From a virus, in the IMG/VR virus record IMGVR_UViG_3300018421_000200, positions 1 through 24,333 of that record: a stretch of DNA of 24,333 bases. The stretch is one strand, 5' to 3'. Each line of letters starts with the position of its first letter. The first letter of the stretch is position 1. A model generated the notes under the pieces. That model had not been told where the DNA came from and searched no databases. It saw only the letters and a list, made by a program, of their open reading frames with translations. Shown one piece after another: positions 7,437 to 14,367 of this stretch. The position numbers and the translations under genes are program-made.

Positions 7437-7963
7437 CTCTTCTCTTCTCGCTCAACCACGGACCAGACCAGAAGCGCAGCATCCTCAAGCAGAGCTTGAA
7501 TCGTCGGCTGTGAGTCAAAGGTCTGGTTCAATTCCCTGAGGCAGCGATCGGCACCGGCAAGTAACAAGCCACGCCGATCCATGCCATCAGTAATGGCTCG
7601 AACAGATTGGATGTGCGAGCGGAGTTCTTTCTGAAGCGCTGAGATCTTAGTGGCCGCCGTGGCATGATCCAACATGCCTGTAGTCGTCATGTCTCTAACG
7701 TTTCTAATATCCATCTGCAGCTCATCAATCTCGATGAGCAGGACTTTACGCAAATCGACCTTAGGGTACTTCTCCTGCACCCAAGCAGTAAGGTCGCTGA
7801 TACTACCGTCATAGCTAGGCTTCAAAAACCTAGCGTATAGGTAGGCCTCTACGTCGCTGGCAGCATTTTTAGCGTAAAATAAGAACGCATCTTTGTTAGA
7901 CTTATCTAAAGAGTCTAACCAAGCAGCAACAGTCTGAGAGTTACCAATAGATGAAGTAATCAT
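7433..7963 (-). CDS. Unknown helical protein, possible small terminase subunit
   Basis: A 176-aa mainly helical protein. It contains ISDLTAWVQEKYPKVDLRKV (55-74), followed by a long helical segment LLIEIDELQMDIRNVRDM (75-92) and another around TKISALQKELRSHIQSVRAI. It has no membrane segment. The gene is ATGA-coupled to the preceding virion-type gene and is the last minus-strand gene before terL, with only the plus-strand GT4/GH130 island between. A small DNA-recognising terminase subunit usually occupies this position, and the size and coiled helical character would fit, but I see no diagnostic motif. It could equally be another virion or chaperone protein. Confidence 0.6.
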   Translation of the reverse strand: MITSSIGNSQTVAAWLDSLDKSNKDAFLFYAKNAASDVEAYLYARFLKPSYDGSISDLTAWVQEKYPKVDLRKVLLIEIDELQMDIRNVRDMTTTGMLDHATAATKISALQKELRSHIQSVRAITDGMDRRGLLLAGADRCLRELNQTFDSQPTIQALLEDAALLVWSVVEREEKS

Positions 7964-8661
7964 CTGAAAGCATTCGTCAAAGCAGCTCCACGGGCGTCTC
8001 TTCTATTAGCTAAGAAGAAGTCCTGTTGTTGTTTATTTAAAGCAGCCTGGGCTTTAGTTTGAGTATCTATTAGAGACATTTTAGCTTGCGCGTCTGCAGT
8101 CAATCCGTAAGCGTTATTTATAGCACTTTGCTTAGAAAAGCCCATATTACTTATAGCGTCAGCTGCTTTAGCATACATACCTGTGATTCCTTGCTGAGCA
8201 AGACTAACCTTATTAAAGGTGTCTGCTACTTTACCTTTTGTTATATCGCCAAAAGTATTTGGGACATTAAAAGAACTAGCTATATTAGCTAAATTTGAAG
8301 AACCTAAAGTGTCTATGTACTGCTGACCTAGAGTACCGGCAATACCAGCATGTAAAGCAGTTTGAGTATTTCTCTGATTTAATGCAGAAGCCAGGAACAT
8401 GTTTTGAGCAGTAGCAGCGAGGCTAGGACCAGTCCCCAAAGCTCCCGCATATATACCACCAACATTTCCATATAAACTAGCAGCAGTATTTAGAGGTGTC
8501 TGAGCAATACTAGCTAGCGCTAATTGACCGTAAAGTTTACTAGGGTCTGTAACTGTCTGCTGAGGGCCTCCACCAAACAAATTAGAGATGGCACCTATGG
8601 CTGCGGAGCCACCCCCAAGCAAAGAGCCGGCAGCTGTAAGAGTGGCGGGATCTAAGACCAT
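7960..8661 (-). CDS. Ala/Gly-rich virion protein, ejection (pilot) type
   Basis: A 233-aa protein with the composition of DNA-ejection proteins. A hydrophobic, glycine-rich N-terminus (LTAAGSLLGGGSAAIGAISN, from about residue 8, then LFGGG) could insert into or cross a membrane. It is followed by an Ala/Gln/Asn/Ser-rich helical body with few charges and a Gln-rich coiled-coil end (TKAQAALNKQQQDFFLANRR). Such a layout is seen in podovirus internal proteins and microvirus pilot proteins; homology is not claimed. Start and upstream stop share TAATG at 8659-8663, and the stop shares ATGA with the next gene, so it sits in a rigid translational chain with 8661-9602 and 7433-7963. Confidence 0.7.
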   Translation of the reverse strand: MVLDPATLTAAGSLLGGGSAAIGAISNLFGGGPQQTVTDPSKLYGQLALASIAQTPLNTAASLYGNVGGIYAGALGTGPSLAATAQNMFLASALNQRNTQTALHAGIAGTLGQQYIDTLGSSNLANIASSFNVPNTFGDITKGKVADTFNKVSLAQQGITGMYAKAADAISNMGFSKQSAINNAYGLTADAQAKMSLIDTQTKAQAALNKQQQDFFLANRRDARGAALTNAFR

Positions 8662-9602
8662 TAGCCTAAAGTAGTGCGAGGGGTAGGAAGGGAGATGTTG
8701 TAAGGGCCAACGGTACCAGCAAGACTGGCAGAGTTAGCGTTCAGTGCTTGCAACAACTGAGCACTAGGTCTAGATAAATCAGTTATAGCAAGGCCCACGG
8801 CTGCCATGGCGTTCTGTCTAGCCACCTCAATCGCTTTCTGCTTATCCAAGTAAGCTTGCTGAACCTTAGCTTCAGTCAGCTGTTGGATATCACCTCTACG
8901 AGCGGCGGCGAGAATCTCAAGCTCCTTTAGAGCATACATTCTCTGTGCGGCCGCTTGAGGCCCGAGAGCCTCTAGAGACCCTCTGAGAACGTCGAGAGGA
9001 TTTGTAACGCTGGGATCTACTTTATACTCAGGTCGCTCACCAGAAGAAGGAACAGAAGAAGCAGGCTGCTCAGGTAAGTCAGCTCCCGTAGCGGGCCTAC
9101 GAGCGGTCTCACCAGCGGAAGCAGCTGCACCAGCGCCCGGACCTGTATAGGGGTTTTCCTGATCGTCTTGAGCTGAGGCGGTTGCAGGAACAGTCCATTG
9201 CCCTTTAGATGCGTCCCAAGTAGCAGTCTTACCTCCTAAAGTTGCTTGCTGCCCCTGAGCCCTCCACGCGGCGGCTTTAGCTTCCTCTCCAGGTAATAAC
9301 CTACCCTGAGCATCACGGCGCCCAGTGTCAGGCTCGTATTTCTGAGTATAAGGATTTAATTTATAAGGCTTACCATCACGTACGGTAGTGGGAGGTAAAT
9401 CTTGCTGAGGGACCATCCTAGCGAATCTAAGAAACCTTCCAAGATTCTCTGCGCCTTTTTTCCAAGTCTCTGCCTTGAATAAAGGACCATTCTCAAGCGC
9501 ATCTAAAGCGTACGTAGGACTTACCGGCCCCAAAGGATTTTCCTTGAGGTAGTCAGAAAGCCACGAGGCGGGATCTGTTAGGGGATTATTAGTATTCGAC
9601 AT
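8661..9602 (-). CDS. Unknown Pro/Ala/Gln-rich virion-type protein
   Basis: A 313-aa protein. The N-terminal third carries Trp/aromatic-containing segments (DPASWLSDYLKENPLGPVSP), the middle (about 95-190) is low-complexity, rich in Ala, Pro, Gly, Gln and Thr and probably disordered, and the C-terminal third is a helical stretch with Ala/Gln heptad character (LKELEILAAARRGDIQQLTE onward). No enzyme motif, signal peptide or clear membrane helix. It is the second gene of the chain 10375-7433 whose members all have this composition, so I infer an internal or ejected virion protein. ATG 9602 follows the upstream stop by 5 nt. Confidence 0.68.
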   Translation of the reverse strand: MSNTNNPLTDPASWLSDYLKENPLGPVSPTYALDALENGPLFKAETWKKGAENLGRFLRFARMVPQQDLPPTTVRDGKPYKLNPYTQKYEPDTGRRDAQGRLLPGEEAKAAAWRAQGQQATLGGKTATWDASKGQWTVPATASAQDDQENPYTGPGAGAAASAGETARRPATGADLPEQPASSVPSSGERPEYKVDPSVTNPLDVLRGSLEALGPQAAAQRMYALKELEILAAARRGDIQQLTEAKVQQAYLDKQKAIEVARQNAMAAVGLAITDLSRPSAQLLQALNANSASLAGTVGPYNISLPTPRTTLG

Positions 9603-9607
9603 GGCGC

Positions 9608-10375
9608 TTACGAGACCGTGGGAAGGAGGGCCAGAGAGGAAGCAGCACTAGAGCTAGGCACAGAACCCAACAGGTTAGTAATAGTGCTATCCAAAAGACC
9701 CTTTGCTGTATCGTAAGCACTAAGAGTTTTCTGGCTAGCCACATTGGCTAAACCTACTTCCCTTTGTTTAGCGATCTCACGTTCTTTTATAATGTTTTCT
9801 CTTGCTACGTCAGCTCTACTTATAATATTCTGAATAGCTACATCGTAATCTCTTTTTGCTTGTATCTCTTTAATCTTCCGATCATTAAGAGCATATGCCT
9901 CACGCTGACGCATAGCCTCTATTCTTGCTTGATAATCATTAGGACTTTCGATCTCATAGGGTGGTTTATACTGTCCTAAAGTAAACAGATTTGCCAAGAA
10001 TCTATTAAAAGCTTCTTGACCAGCAAAGCGTTGATACTCTCTTAGATCTGTAAAAGGAATCCAATAAGGGTTACTAGGAGCCCTGTCTCCTACTGTTGGA
10101 CCTCTTAAATAGTCTAAGATAGCCTGTCCGCCTAAAGCACTACCACCGCCGAGAAGAGATGCTATAAGTTGGCGGTTAGTCCCAGGGGGCGCAAGACGCG
10201 AAGGTTGGGAAACAGGATCAGGTGACGCTCCCTGAACTAGGCTCGAAGCTACAGCCAGAGCCTGAGGGGACAGGCCTCTAAGAGCTTGTAAGACAGCAGG
10301 AACCTGAGACGCAGGTATAGCCGTACCGGCACCAGCAGCACCGGCAGCAATAGGAGCAGCAATAGGAGCAGCCAT
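9608..10375 (-). CDS. Unknown Ala-rich virion-type protein with central coiled coil
   Basis: A 255-aa protein. Its N-terminus is a hydrophobic Ala/Pro/Gly stretch (APIAAPIAAGAAGAGTAIPA) encoded partly by a duplicated 12-nt unit near 10345-10370. A second Gly-rich hydrophobic segment (LIASLLGGGSALGG) lies near residue 70. A charged coiled coil follows at about 145-210 (YQARIEAMRQREAYALNDRK onward), and a Ser/Ala-rich tail ends the protein. This order, hydrophobic head then coiled coil, suits a protein that is packaged and then ejected through a membrane, but no family is recognised. I use ATG 10375, which overlaps the previous stop as TGATG, rather than TTG 10378. Confidence 0.68.
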   Translation of the reverse strand: MAAPIAAPIAAGAAGAGTAIPASQVPAVLQALRGLSPQALAVASSLVQGASPDPVSQPSRLAPPGTNRQLIASLLGGGSALGGQAILDYLRGPTVGDRAPSNPYWIPFTDLREYQRFAGQEAFNRFLANLFTLGQYKPPYEIESPNDYQARIEAMRQREAYALNDRKIKEIQAKRDYDVAIQNIISRADVARENIIKEREIAKQREVGLANVASQKTLSAYDTAKGLLDSTITNLLGSVPSSSAASSLALLPTVS

Positions 10376-10611
10376 CAATACACCTGTGGACGGTCGTAAG
10401 AAGTTCCGCTACCCGGATTTCTTTTCTTTCTGAAGTCTAGCTGACTTTCATCAGACGTAGCTACCACGCCGTTAGCTTTTTGCTCCTCTGATGGATAAGC
10501 AGAAGTCTGAGGAAAGTTGGACTCTATATAAGAGTCTAGGAAAGATGTAGGATCTAAATCATCCGCATCGTTCCTAGCATCTCTGTCTAAAAGTTGCTGT
10601 CTGCGGTTCAT
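10375..10611 (-). CDS. 78-aa acidic unknown protein
   Basis: A small protein rich in Asp, Ser, Pro and Gln with little predicted order: NRRQQLLDRDARNDADDLDP at the start, a short helical element FLDSYIESNF at about 23-32, and a basic Gly/Ser tail. It begins 2 nt after the stop of the upstream gene and ends in TGATG with the next gene, so it belongs to the virion chain. An intrinsically disordered linker or scaffold-like role is possible, but nothing in the sequence decides it. Confidence 0.65.
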   Translation of the reverse strand: MNRRQQLLDRDARNDADDLDPTSFLDSYIESNFPQTSAYPSEEQKANGVVATSDESQLDFRKKRNPGSGTSYDRPQVY

Positions 10612-10612
10612 C

Positions 10613-11119
10613 TCAGCTCAGTTGTTGGAAACTAACGGAAGGAGGAATTTGACTGTTAGAAGGGGCGTTTAACACAGAGTAATGCCCGCCATAGTTAGGA
10701 ATATCGTACTCAATAGGAGCTTGTTGACTTAAATAATCACCAGAAGCTTCAGACTCCATTTGATCACCTAATAGCATATCTAAAAGCATTTCAACTAACT
10801 GAGGATTTTCTAGAAGAACCTCAGCTATAGCCTGAGCCTGCGCCATATCCTCAGAATCTGTGACGCCAGCCCGCATACGCTGCTCAAGCTGAGCCTTGAG
10901 CTCAGGCTGAGCCGTAGAAGGGGGAGCATTCAGTGAGCGAGTAGCACTTAAGGTCCGAACTGAGGGGTCTTCGAAACCAGGAGAAGGTGCCATACCACGC
11001 CCGAATTCTCTCAGAACACGAGCAACAATAGGGGCAGCAGCTGCCCGCTCAGCGACAGTACGAGGAACCGGAAGACCCGTAATACGGGCAGTTAGCTCAT
11101 AATCTGCGGGACTAAACAC
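10613..11119 (-). CDS. Unknown virion-cluster protein
   Basis: A 168-aa protein starting with FSPADYELTARITGLPVP, then a Pro-rich linker and an acidic helical part (DMAQAQAIAEVLLENPQLVE followed by MLLDMLLGDQ) near the middle and a Gly/Ser/Gln tail. An ATG at 11185 would extend the frame by 22 residues, but that part lies antiphase inside the HTH gene and looks like shadow sequence. GTG 11119 overlaps the HTH stop by 8 nt and gives a sensible N-terminus, so I prefer it; no Shine-Dalgarno is evident and coupling is likely. No family recognised. It heads the chain of virion-type genes 11119-7433. Confidence 0.62.
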   Translation of the reverse strand: MFSPADYELTARITGLPVPRTVAERAAAAPIVARVLREFGRGMAPSPGFEDPSVRTLSATRSLNAPPSTAQPELKAQLEQRMRAGVTDSEDMAQAQAIAEVLLENPQLVEMLLDMLLGDQMESEASGDYLSQQAPIEYDIPNYGGHYSVLNAPSNSQIPPSVSFQQLS

Positions 11120-11384
11120 CGGAACATACCGCCATCTGTGATTCCATATTAGACGAGATTCGCAATATATCGCCAGGCCCAACATCTAAAACTAAACAAA
11201 TCCTTTCTAAAACGTCAGGAGAAGGTATGTAATCAGAATCACTATAGATACGCCGAGTAGTCGTAGGCGAGAGATTAGCAACTTTACTAAGTTTAAACGA
11301 CGAGATGTTGCGGCTATCGAGAACACCGCGCAGCGAGTTAACTAACCGCTTCTTAGAAGGATAGGAAGAGTAAAAAGGCACCAC
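11112..11384 (-). CDS. XRE-type helix-turn-helix regulator
   Basis: A protein of about 90 aa with a Cro/CI-like DNA-binding domain: LVNSLRGVLDSRNISSFKLS then KVANLSPTTTRRIYSDSDYI and PSPDVLERICLVLDVGPGDI, giving the five-helix XRE pattern with the HTH at about 30-48. The likely role is repression or activation of a phage promoter. Starts are weak (two adjacent GTG codons at 11384 and 11381, with CAAGG immediately upstream), and initiation further downstream is possible. It lies between the GT2 gene and the virion block and may control the latter. No second regulator or operator repeat is seen next to it. Confidence 0.65.
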   Translation of the reverse strand: MVPFYSSYPSKKRLVNSLRGVLDSRNISSFKLSKVANLSPTTTRRIYSDSDYIPSPDVLERICLVLDVGPGDILRISSNMESQMAVCSGV

Positions 11385-11420
11385 CTTGAGACTCGCTAGT
11401 TTAATTTACCAATGGATGCT

Positions 11421-12188
11421 TCAAAAACCCAGGTTTTTAGTGCGTACGAAGTGGAGATCGTACGTCGTGTAATCAATAGGTATGCTGGGGTTATTGAATG
11501 GAGTCTTGTACACCTCCCCTTCTACGTGAGCCTGCCACGCTGGATTCCACTTCGAATGCAGGTACTGCTTGTTCAGTTCATGGGCGAAATTGATTTTTTG
11601 GGCCAATTCTGGCTCGGAGCGCCAGGTCTGTGACCCGTCCGCGTAATCCCCGGAGGTCTCCCCATGGAAATAAGGAACGCCAACAGACATACAACGCTTT
11701 AACTCCTGATGCTTAAAACGCATCCCATAGTCCATATCCTCACAGTACGCTGGAGCTAAGTTCTCATCAAATAAACCAAATTTCTGCACCACCCAGTCCT
11801 TCAGCAGGAACACATCCCAGCTTCCATTCTCCCCATGGACTATACCTGTTTCTGCATCCCCTGCGTGGTTTACCATGCGCTCTAGGAACCCAGGTGTGAA
11901 CATGATGTCATGGTTCACGATAACCCAGTAAGGGCTCATCATAAAGCATTTGACGATTAAATTCCAGTAGCCACTGCAACCAATATTCTGCGGCAAGTGG
12001 CAAACTTTAACCTGTTTAACGTACTTATGCGGTACTTTAGTCAGCAGGTCTAACTCCTCAGTAATCTGGTCCCTACCATTATTATTAAATACTACAAACG
12101 TATCTACAGGATAATCAATACTATAAAACAGTCTGTAAACCCAATGAGGTGCATTAACAACCCCAGTACCGATAACAGGTATTGACAT
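11421..12188 (-). CDS. GT2-like glycosyltransferase (GT-A fold)
   Basis: A 255-aa inverting-type glycosyltransferase. The nucleotide-binding first part contains VDTFVVFNNNGRD (28-40) and LPQNIGCSGYWNLIVKCF (65-82). The metal site is a DxD equivalent at WVIVNHDIMFTPGFLERM (88-105), and the catalytic-base region is GLFDENLAPAYCEDMDYGMR (138-157) with the ED motif typical of GT2 enzymes related to rhamnosyl and galactosyl transferases. It is short, with no membrane helix, so it is a soluble enzyme acting in the cytoplasm. The gene is divergent from the FkbM methyltransferase gene across a 75-nt gap, which may place both under shared control. Confidence 0.86.
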   Translation of the reverse strand: MSIPVIGTGVVNAPHWVYRLFYSIDYPVDTFVVFNNNGRDQITEELDLLTKVPHKYVKQVKVCHLPQNIGCSGYWNLIVKCFMMSPYWVIVNHDIMFTPGFLERMVNHAGDAETGIVHGENGSWDVFLLKDWVVQKFGLFDENLAPAYCEDMDYGMRFKHQELKRCMSVGVPYFHGETSGDYADGSQTWRSEPELAQKINFAHELNKQYLHSKWNPAWQAHVEGEVYKTPFNNPSIPIDYTTYDLHFVRTKNLGF

Positions 12189-12263
12189 ACGAACCGAGTG
12201 TCAGAAACTCGCTTAAAAACTGATACCATAGTAACACTCATTTCAAGTGAGGGTGCATAGCCA
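12189..12263. promoter_or_regulatory. Divergent promoter region between GT2 and FkbM genes
   Basis: This 75-nt gap holds start signals for both strands. On minus, GTGTTACTATGGTATC resembles the strings found in two other divergent gaps (5143 and 17020). On plus, TGAGGG about 10 nt before ATG 12264 is a plausible ribosome-binding site. A 6-nt inverted pair GAGTGT...ACACTC spans the gap. No clear -35/-10 pair is present, so the regulatory role is inferred from position. Confidence 0.3.
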
Positions 12264-12980
12264 ATGACAACTTTCCTTTGGGGGCCACAGGAGCCCCTGA
12301 TCCAGAAGATCCCCGGTCCCGCGTTTCTGATGCACGATGACGATTCGGGCCGTTGTCAGATGTTCAAAGTCGGCATCCCCGAACTTGCCTTAGTTGAATT
12401 TGCCAGAAAGATAAGACGCCCGGATTCCGTATTTATCGACGGCGGTGCCCACATGGGTGTGTACTCGATCCTGCTAGCAGACAGATTCAAGGAAGTACAC
12501 GCCTTTGAACCGCAGCGCCGCACATACAACCAACTGTGTGGCAACATCTTCATCAACGAAAAGAACAATATCTACACGCACAACGTAGCCCTCACTAACT
12601 TAGCTAACGCCAATACGACCAAGACCTTATCCATCGTGTCCGACGATGGTGGCGGATCTACCCTTCAAAAAACGACAGAGCACGTTCAAGCCACGGAGCT
12701 CGTCAAGACAGCAACGATCGACAGCCTTCACTTAGACAGCGTGGGGTTGATCAAGCTGGACGTTGAGGGCAACGAATACGAAGCCATCGAAGGCGCCCAG
12801 CACACGATCAAACGATGCAACTACCCGCCAATTCTCTTCGAAGCAAACGGGCACTCGTGGTACAACTACACAAACGAGAAATTATTCCAACTTCTACGAA
12901 ACATGAATTATCAAATCATGAAGACTCGTCCTTTTGAGAACATGTATGTAGCTCGACAAGGTACGGATCTATTAGCGTAA
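12264..12980 (+). CDS. FkbM-family SAM-dependent methyltransferase
   Basis: A 238-aa class I methyltransferase. Motif I is SVFIDGGAHMGVYSILLA (55-72), the acidic SAM-ribose position is VHAFEPQ (78-84), and the family signature TIDSLHLDSVGLIKLDVEGN at about 151-170, followed by EYEAIEGA, is characteristic of FkbM enzymes. FkbM-type enzymes O-methylate sugars and natural products, and phage copies often accompany glycosyltransferases, so O-methylation of a phage-made or host glycan is a reasonable inference. The start has TGAGGG at suitable spacing. The last 65 nt overlap the opposing dCMP deaminase gene tail to tail, so both C-termini are constrained by each other. Confidence 0.9.
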   Translation: MTTFLWGPQEPLIQKIPGPAFLMHDDDSGRCQMFKVGIPELALVEFARKIRRPDSVFIDGGAHMGVYSILLADRFKEVHAFEPQRRTYNQLCGNIFINEKNNIYTHNVALTNLANANTTKTLSIVSDDGGGSTLQKTTEHVQATELVKTATIDSLHLDSVGLIKLDVEGNEYEAIEGAQHTIKRCNYPPILFEANGHSWYNYTNEKLFQLLRNMNYQIMKTRPFENMYVARQGTDLLA

Positions 12981-13407
12981 AGTCTACGCCACACTCGCGG
13001 AACATATCCTTAGACAGGTTGAAGCTGTCCGCCCAACGATCGGGGATAGGCAGGTTTGGCGCCACCACTCGCTGAAAACCTGCCTGGAGCAGCAATGTGC
13101 AGCACGAGTTGCAGGGGGAAAACGGCCAAACGTAAATAGTTGAATTCTTCAAAGACACGCCATTACAGGCGGCTTGAGCGACGATGTTCGCCTCAGCATG
13201 GACAGTGCGCAGCAGCTTCTCAGAACGATTGTGGAGCCGCGTGGGGAAGTCACTCAACCCCTGGGGAAAGCCGTTGTAGCCGGTAGCCAGGACTCGGCGC
13301 TCACGAACTGCCACGGCGCCAACTTGGGTTGACGGATCCTTGCTCCACGAAGAGATGTGCCTAGCCATGGCGAGGAACCGAGCGTCCCACCTGTATACGT
13401 CTCTCAT
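12916..13407 (-). CDS. dCMP deaminase (zinc-dependent)
   Basis: A 163-aa deoxycytidylate deaminase that makes dUMP for dTMP synthesis. Residues 6-31 show RWDARFLAMARHISSWSKDP followed by STQVGA, the classical N-terminal signature. Zinc and catalytic residues are HAE (70-72) and PCNSC (98-102). The NGFP loop is at 45-48. An in-frame extension to 13524 would add 39 residues unlike the family and collide with a plus-strand gene, so I chose ATG 13407. The C-terminal tail (VELHTCSQKDESS) is antisense to the FkbM gene and beyond the catalytic core. It is next to an NrdR-type protein, which fits nucleotide metabolism, and is probably read in the tRNA/zinc-protein unit. Confidence 0.92.
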   Translation of the reverse strand: MRDVYRWDARFLAMARHISSWSKDPSTQVGAVAVRERRVLATGYNGFPQGLSDFPTRLHNRSEKLLRTVHAEANIVAQAACNGVSLKNSTIYVWPFSPCNSCCTLLLQAGFQRVVAPNLPIPDRWADSFNLSKDMFRECGVDFTLIDPYLVELHTCSQKDESS

Positions 13408-13420
13408 GAAATAATATGAG

Positions 13421-13426
13421 TAGAAT
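13421..13426 (+). promoter_or_regulatory. Candidate -10 box for the 111-aa plus-strand gene
   Basis: TAGAAT lies 29 nt before ATG 13456. This matches one mismatch from TATAAT and would place the transcript start near 13433, leaving a leader of about 23 nt. It also makes a TTG start at 13426 unlikely. No -35 box is visible. Confidence 0.3.
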
Positions 13427-13455
13427 TGAGAATAATACGACAGGTTCCGCCGGGC

Positions 13456-13791
13456 ATGGACCCTAAAGTTAAAGGCGCTCTTAGATTCGTAAACCAACAA
13501 ATCGGCCTTGGGCAGCCTACACACAGGAACCCCTTAGTCCAAGGCGCAATGAGAGCTGTAAAGTATGTAAATCCGTATTCAGTTAGAAATCAACTGGAAG
13601 ACACAGCGTACAGATTGGCGGGCCAAGTTTTTGGTGAAGAGTCTCCGGTCGTGAAACTTATTGGCAACTACGCTTGGGGGCCTCACGTAGGGACAGTACT
13701 AACAGTAATGGACCCCTTACCAGCAGGTCCAACTGACGAAGAAGAACGCAGAAGAATAGAAGAATACAATCGACAGTACCCTAACCGCTAA
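13456..13791 (+). CDS. 111-aa unknown protein
   Basis: A basic to neutral protein with MDPKVKGALRFVNQQIGLGQ at the start, a helical middle (AMRAVKYVNPYSVRNQLEDT, AYRLAGQVFG), a hydrophobic glycine-containing segment (VVKLIGNYAWGPHVGTVLTV) that could contact a membrane, and an Arg/Glu-rich tail with EEERRRIEEYNRQYPNR. No family recognised. It forms a one-gene plus-strand island and converges with the NrdR-like gene, sharing CTAA at 13788-13791. A TTG at 13426 is in frame but coincides with the candidate promoter, so I use the ATG. Confidence 0.6.
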   Translation: MDPKVKGALRFVNQQIGLGQPTHRNPLVQGAMRAVKYVNPYSVRNQLEDTAYRLAGQVFGEESPVVKLIGNYAWGPHVGTVLTVMDPLPAGPTDEEERRRIEEYNRQYPNR

Positions 13792-14147
13792 ACAAGTTCT
13801 GTATAACAGAAACACTCTTTAGCAAAATCTCCACCAGCCTCAGGGAATCCCATAGTGCAGCCCTGAGTCGCACTCATGTGAATACAGTAATCACACGAAT
13901 CACGAGGATTTGCACCGGCCACGCCGGATCCAGACTCCTCACCAAAACACGAACGGATACGGTCTAAGGTTTCAGCAGCTTTCCTGAGCTTCTCAAAGTA
14001 CTCAGACGAGAGCTCGTAAGTAGTAAACCTGTAGTCACACGAACGGCATATCTTACGTCGCCGAACGTGATCCTTCATTTTGTGGCTTTCCCCATAGCGG
14101 ATATTACGCTCTCCGCACTTGGGACAAGTAGGTAAGTTGTTTGCCAT
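13788..14147 (-). CDS. NrdR-type zinc ribbon protein without ATP-cone
   Basis: A 119-aa protein whose N-terminal half has the zinc ribbon of the ribonucleotide reductase repressor NrdR: CPKC at 8-11, CRSC at 34-37 and the flanking RRRKICRSCDYRFTTYE (29-45). NrdR proteins bind operators upstream of nrd genes. The ATP-cone that should follow is absent; instead residues 85-114 hold a second Cys set (CDYC, C97, C112, C114) that could bind another zinc. It may therefore bind DNA without nucleotide sensing, perhaps titrating or mimicking the host regulator, which is inference. ATG 14147 avoids an extension that would run into tRNA-Leu. It is near dCMP deaminase, consistent with deoxynucleotide control. 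Confidence 0.75.
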   Translation of the reverse strand: MANNLPTCPKCGERNIRYGESHKMKDHVRRRKICRSCDYRFTTYELSSEYFEKLRKAAETLDRIRSCFGEESGSGVAGANPRDSCDYCIHMSATQGCTMGFPEAGGDFAKECFCYTELV

Positions 14148-14161
14148 GATGTTGATGTGTA

Positions 14162-14234
14162 TACCCGAGATGGGATTCGAACCCACCCTGTAACGATTTT
14201 AAGTCGTTTGCCTCTTCCGCTGGGCTACTCGGGC
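14162..14234 (-). tRNA. tRNA-Leu(UAA), short variable loop
   Basis: A 73-nt cloverleaf is complete: acceptor GCCCGAG/CTCGGGU with a G1-U72 wobble, D stem GCC/GGC, anticodon stem AACGA/TCGTT around CTTAAAA (anticodon UAA, codon UUA), T arm with GGTTCGAATCC and discriminator A73. CCA is not encoded. The variable region is only 5 nt, whereas bacterial tRNA-Leu normally has a long variable arm. Confidence 0.88.
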
Positions 14235-14235
14235 G

Positions 14236-14311
14236 TGGTGCGCGTCGAGGGAATCGAACCCACCTCAGGCGAATTATGAGTTCGCTGCATTCACCAGATT
14301 GCTAGACGCGC
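14236..14311 (-). tRNA. tRNA-Met(CAU) (or tRNA-Ile with modified CAU), CCA encoded
   Basis: A perfect acceptor stem GCGCGTC/GACGCGC, anticodon stem GCGAA/TTCGC around CTCATAA (anticodon CAU), T loop TTCGATT, discriminator A and an encoded CCA at 14236-14238. The G1-C72 pair argues against an initiator. Whether it is elongator Met or lysidine-type Ile(AUA) cannot be decided by eye. It lies 1 nt from tRNA-Leu. Confidence 0.88.
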
Positions 14312-14367
14312 ATGGCAGAATCATAACGTCTGCCGGGTTGCATGAAGGCTGTGTAACGGAAAGCGAC

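Noticed and set aside
10340-10375. Tandem GCAGCAATAGGA repeat as a possible regulatory or CRISPR-like repeat
   Set aside because: Only two units, in frame, encoding the Ala/Pro-rich N-terminus of the 255-aa protein; no spacers.
13408-13524. 39-residue N-terminal extension of dCMP deaminase
   Set aside because: Not part of the family, begins at a weak position and overlaps the plus-strand 111-aa gene; ATG 13407 gives the classical start.
14148-14186. 13-residue N-terminal extension of the NrdR-like gene
   Set aside because: Would start inside tRNA-Leu; the ATG at 14147 is natural.
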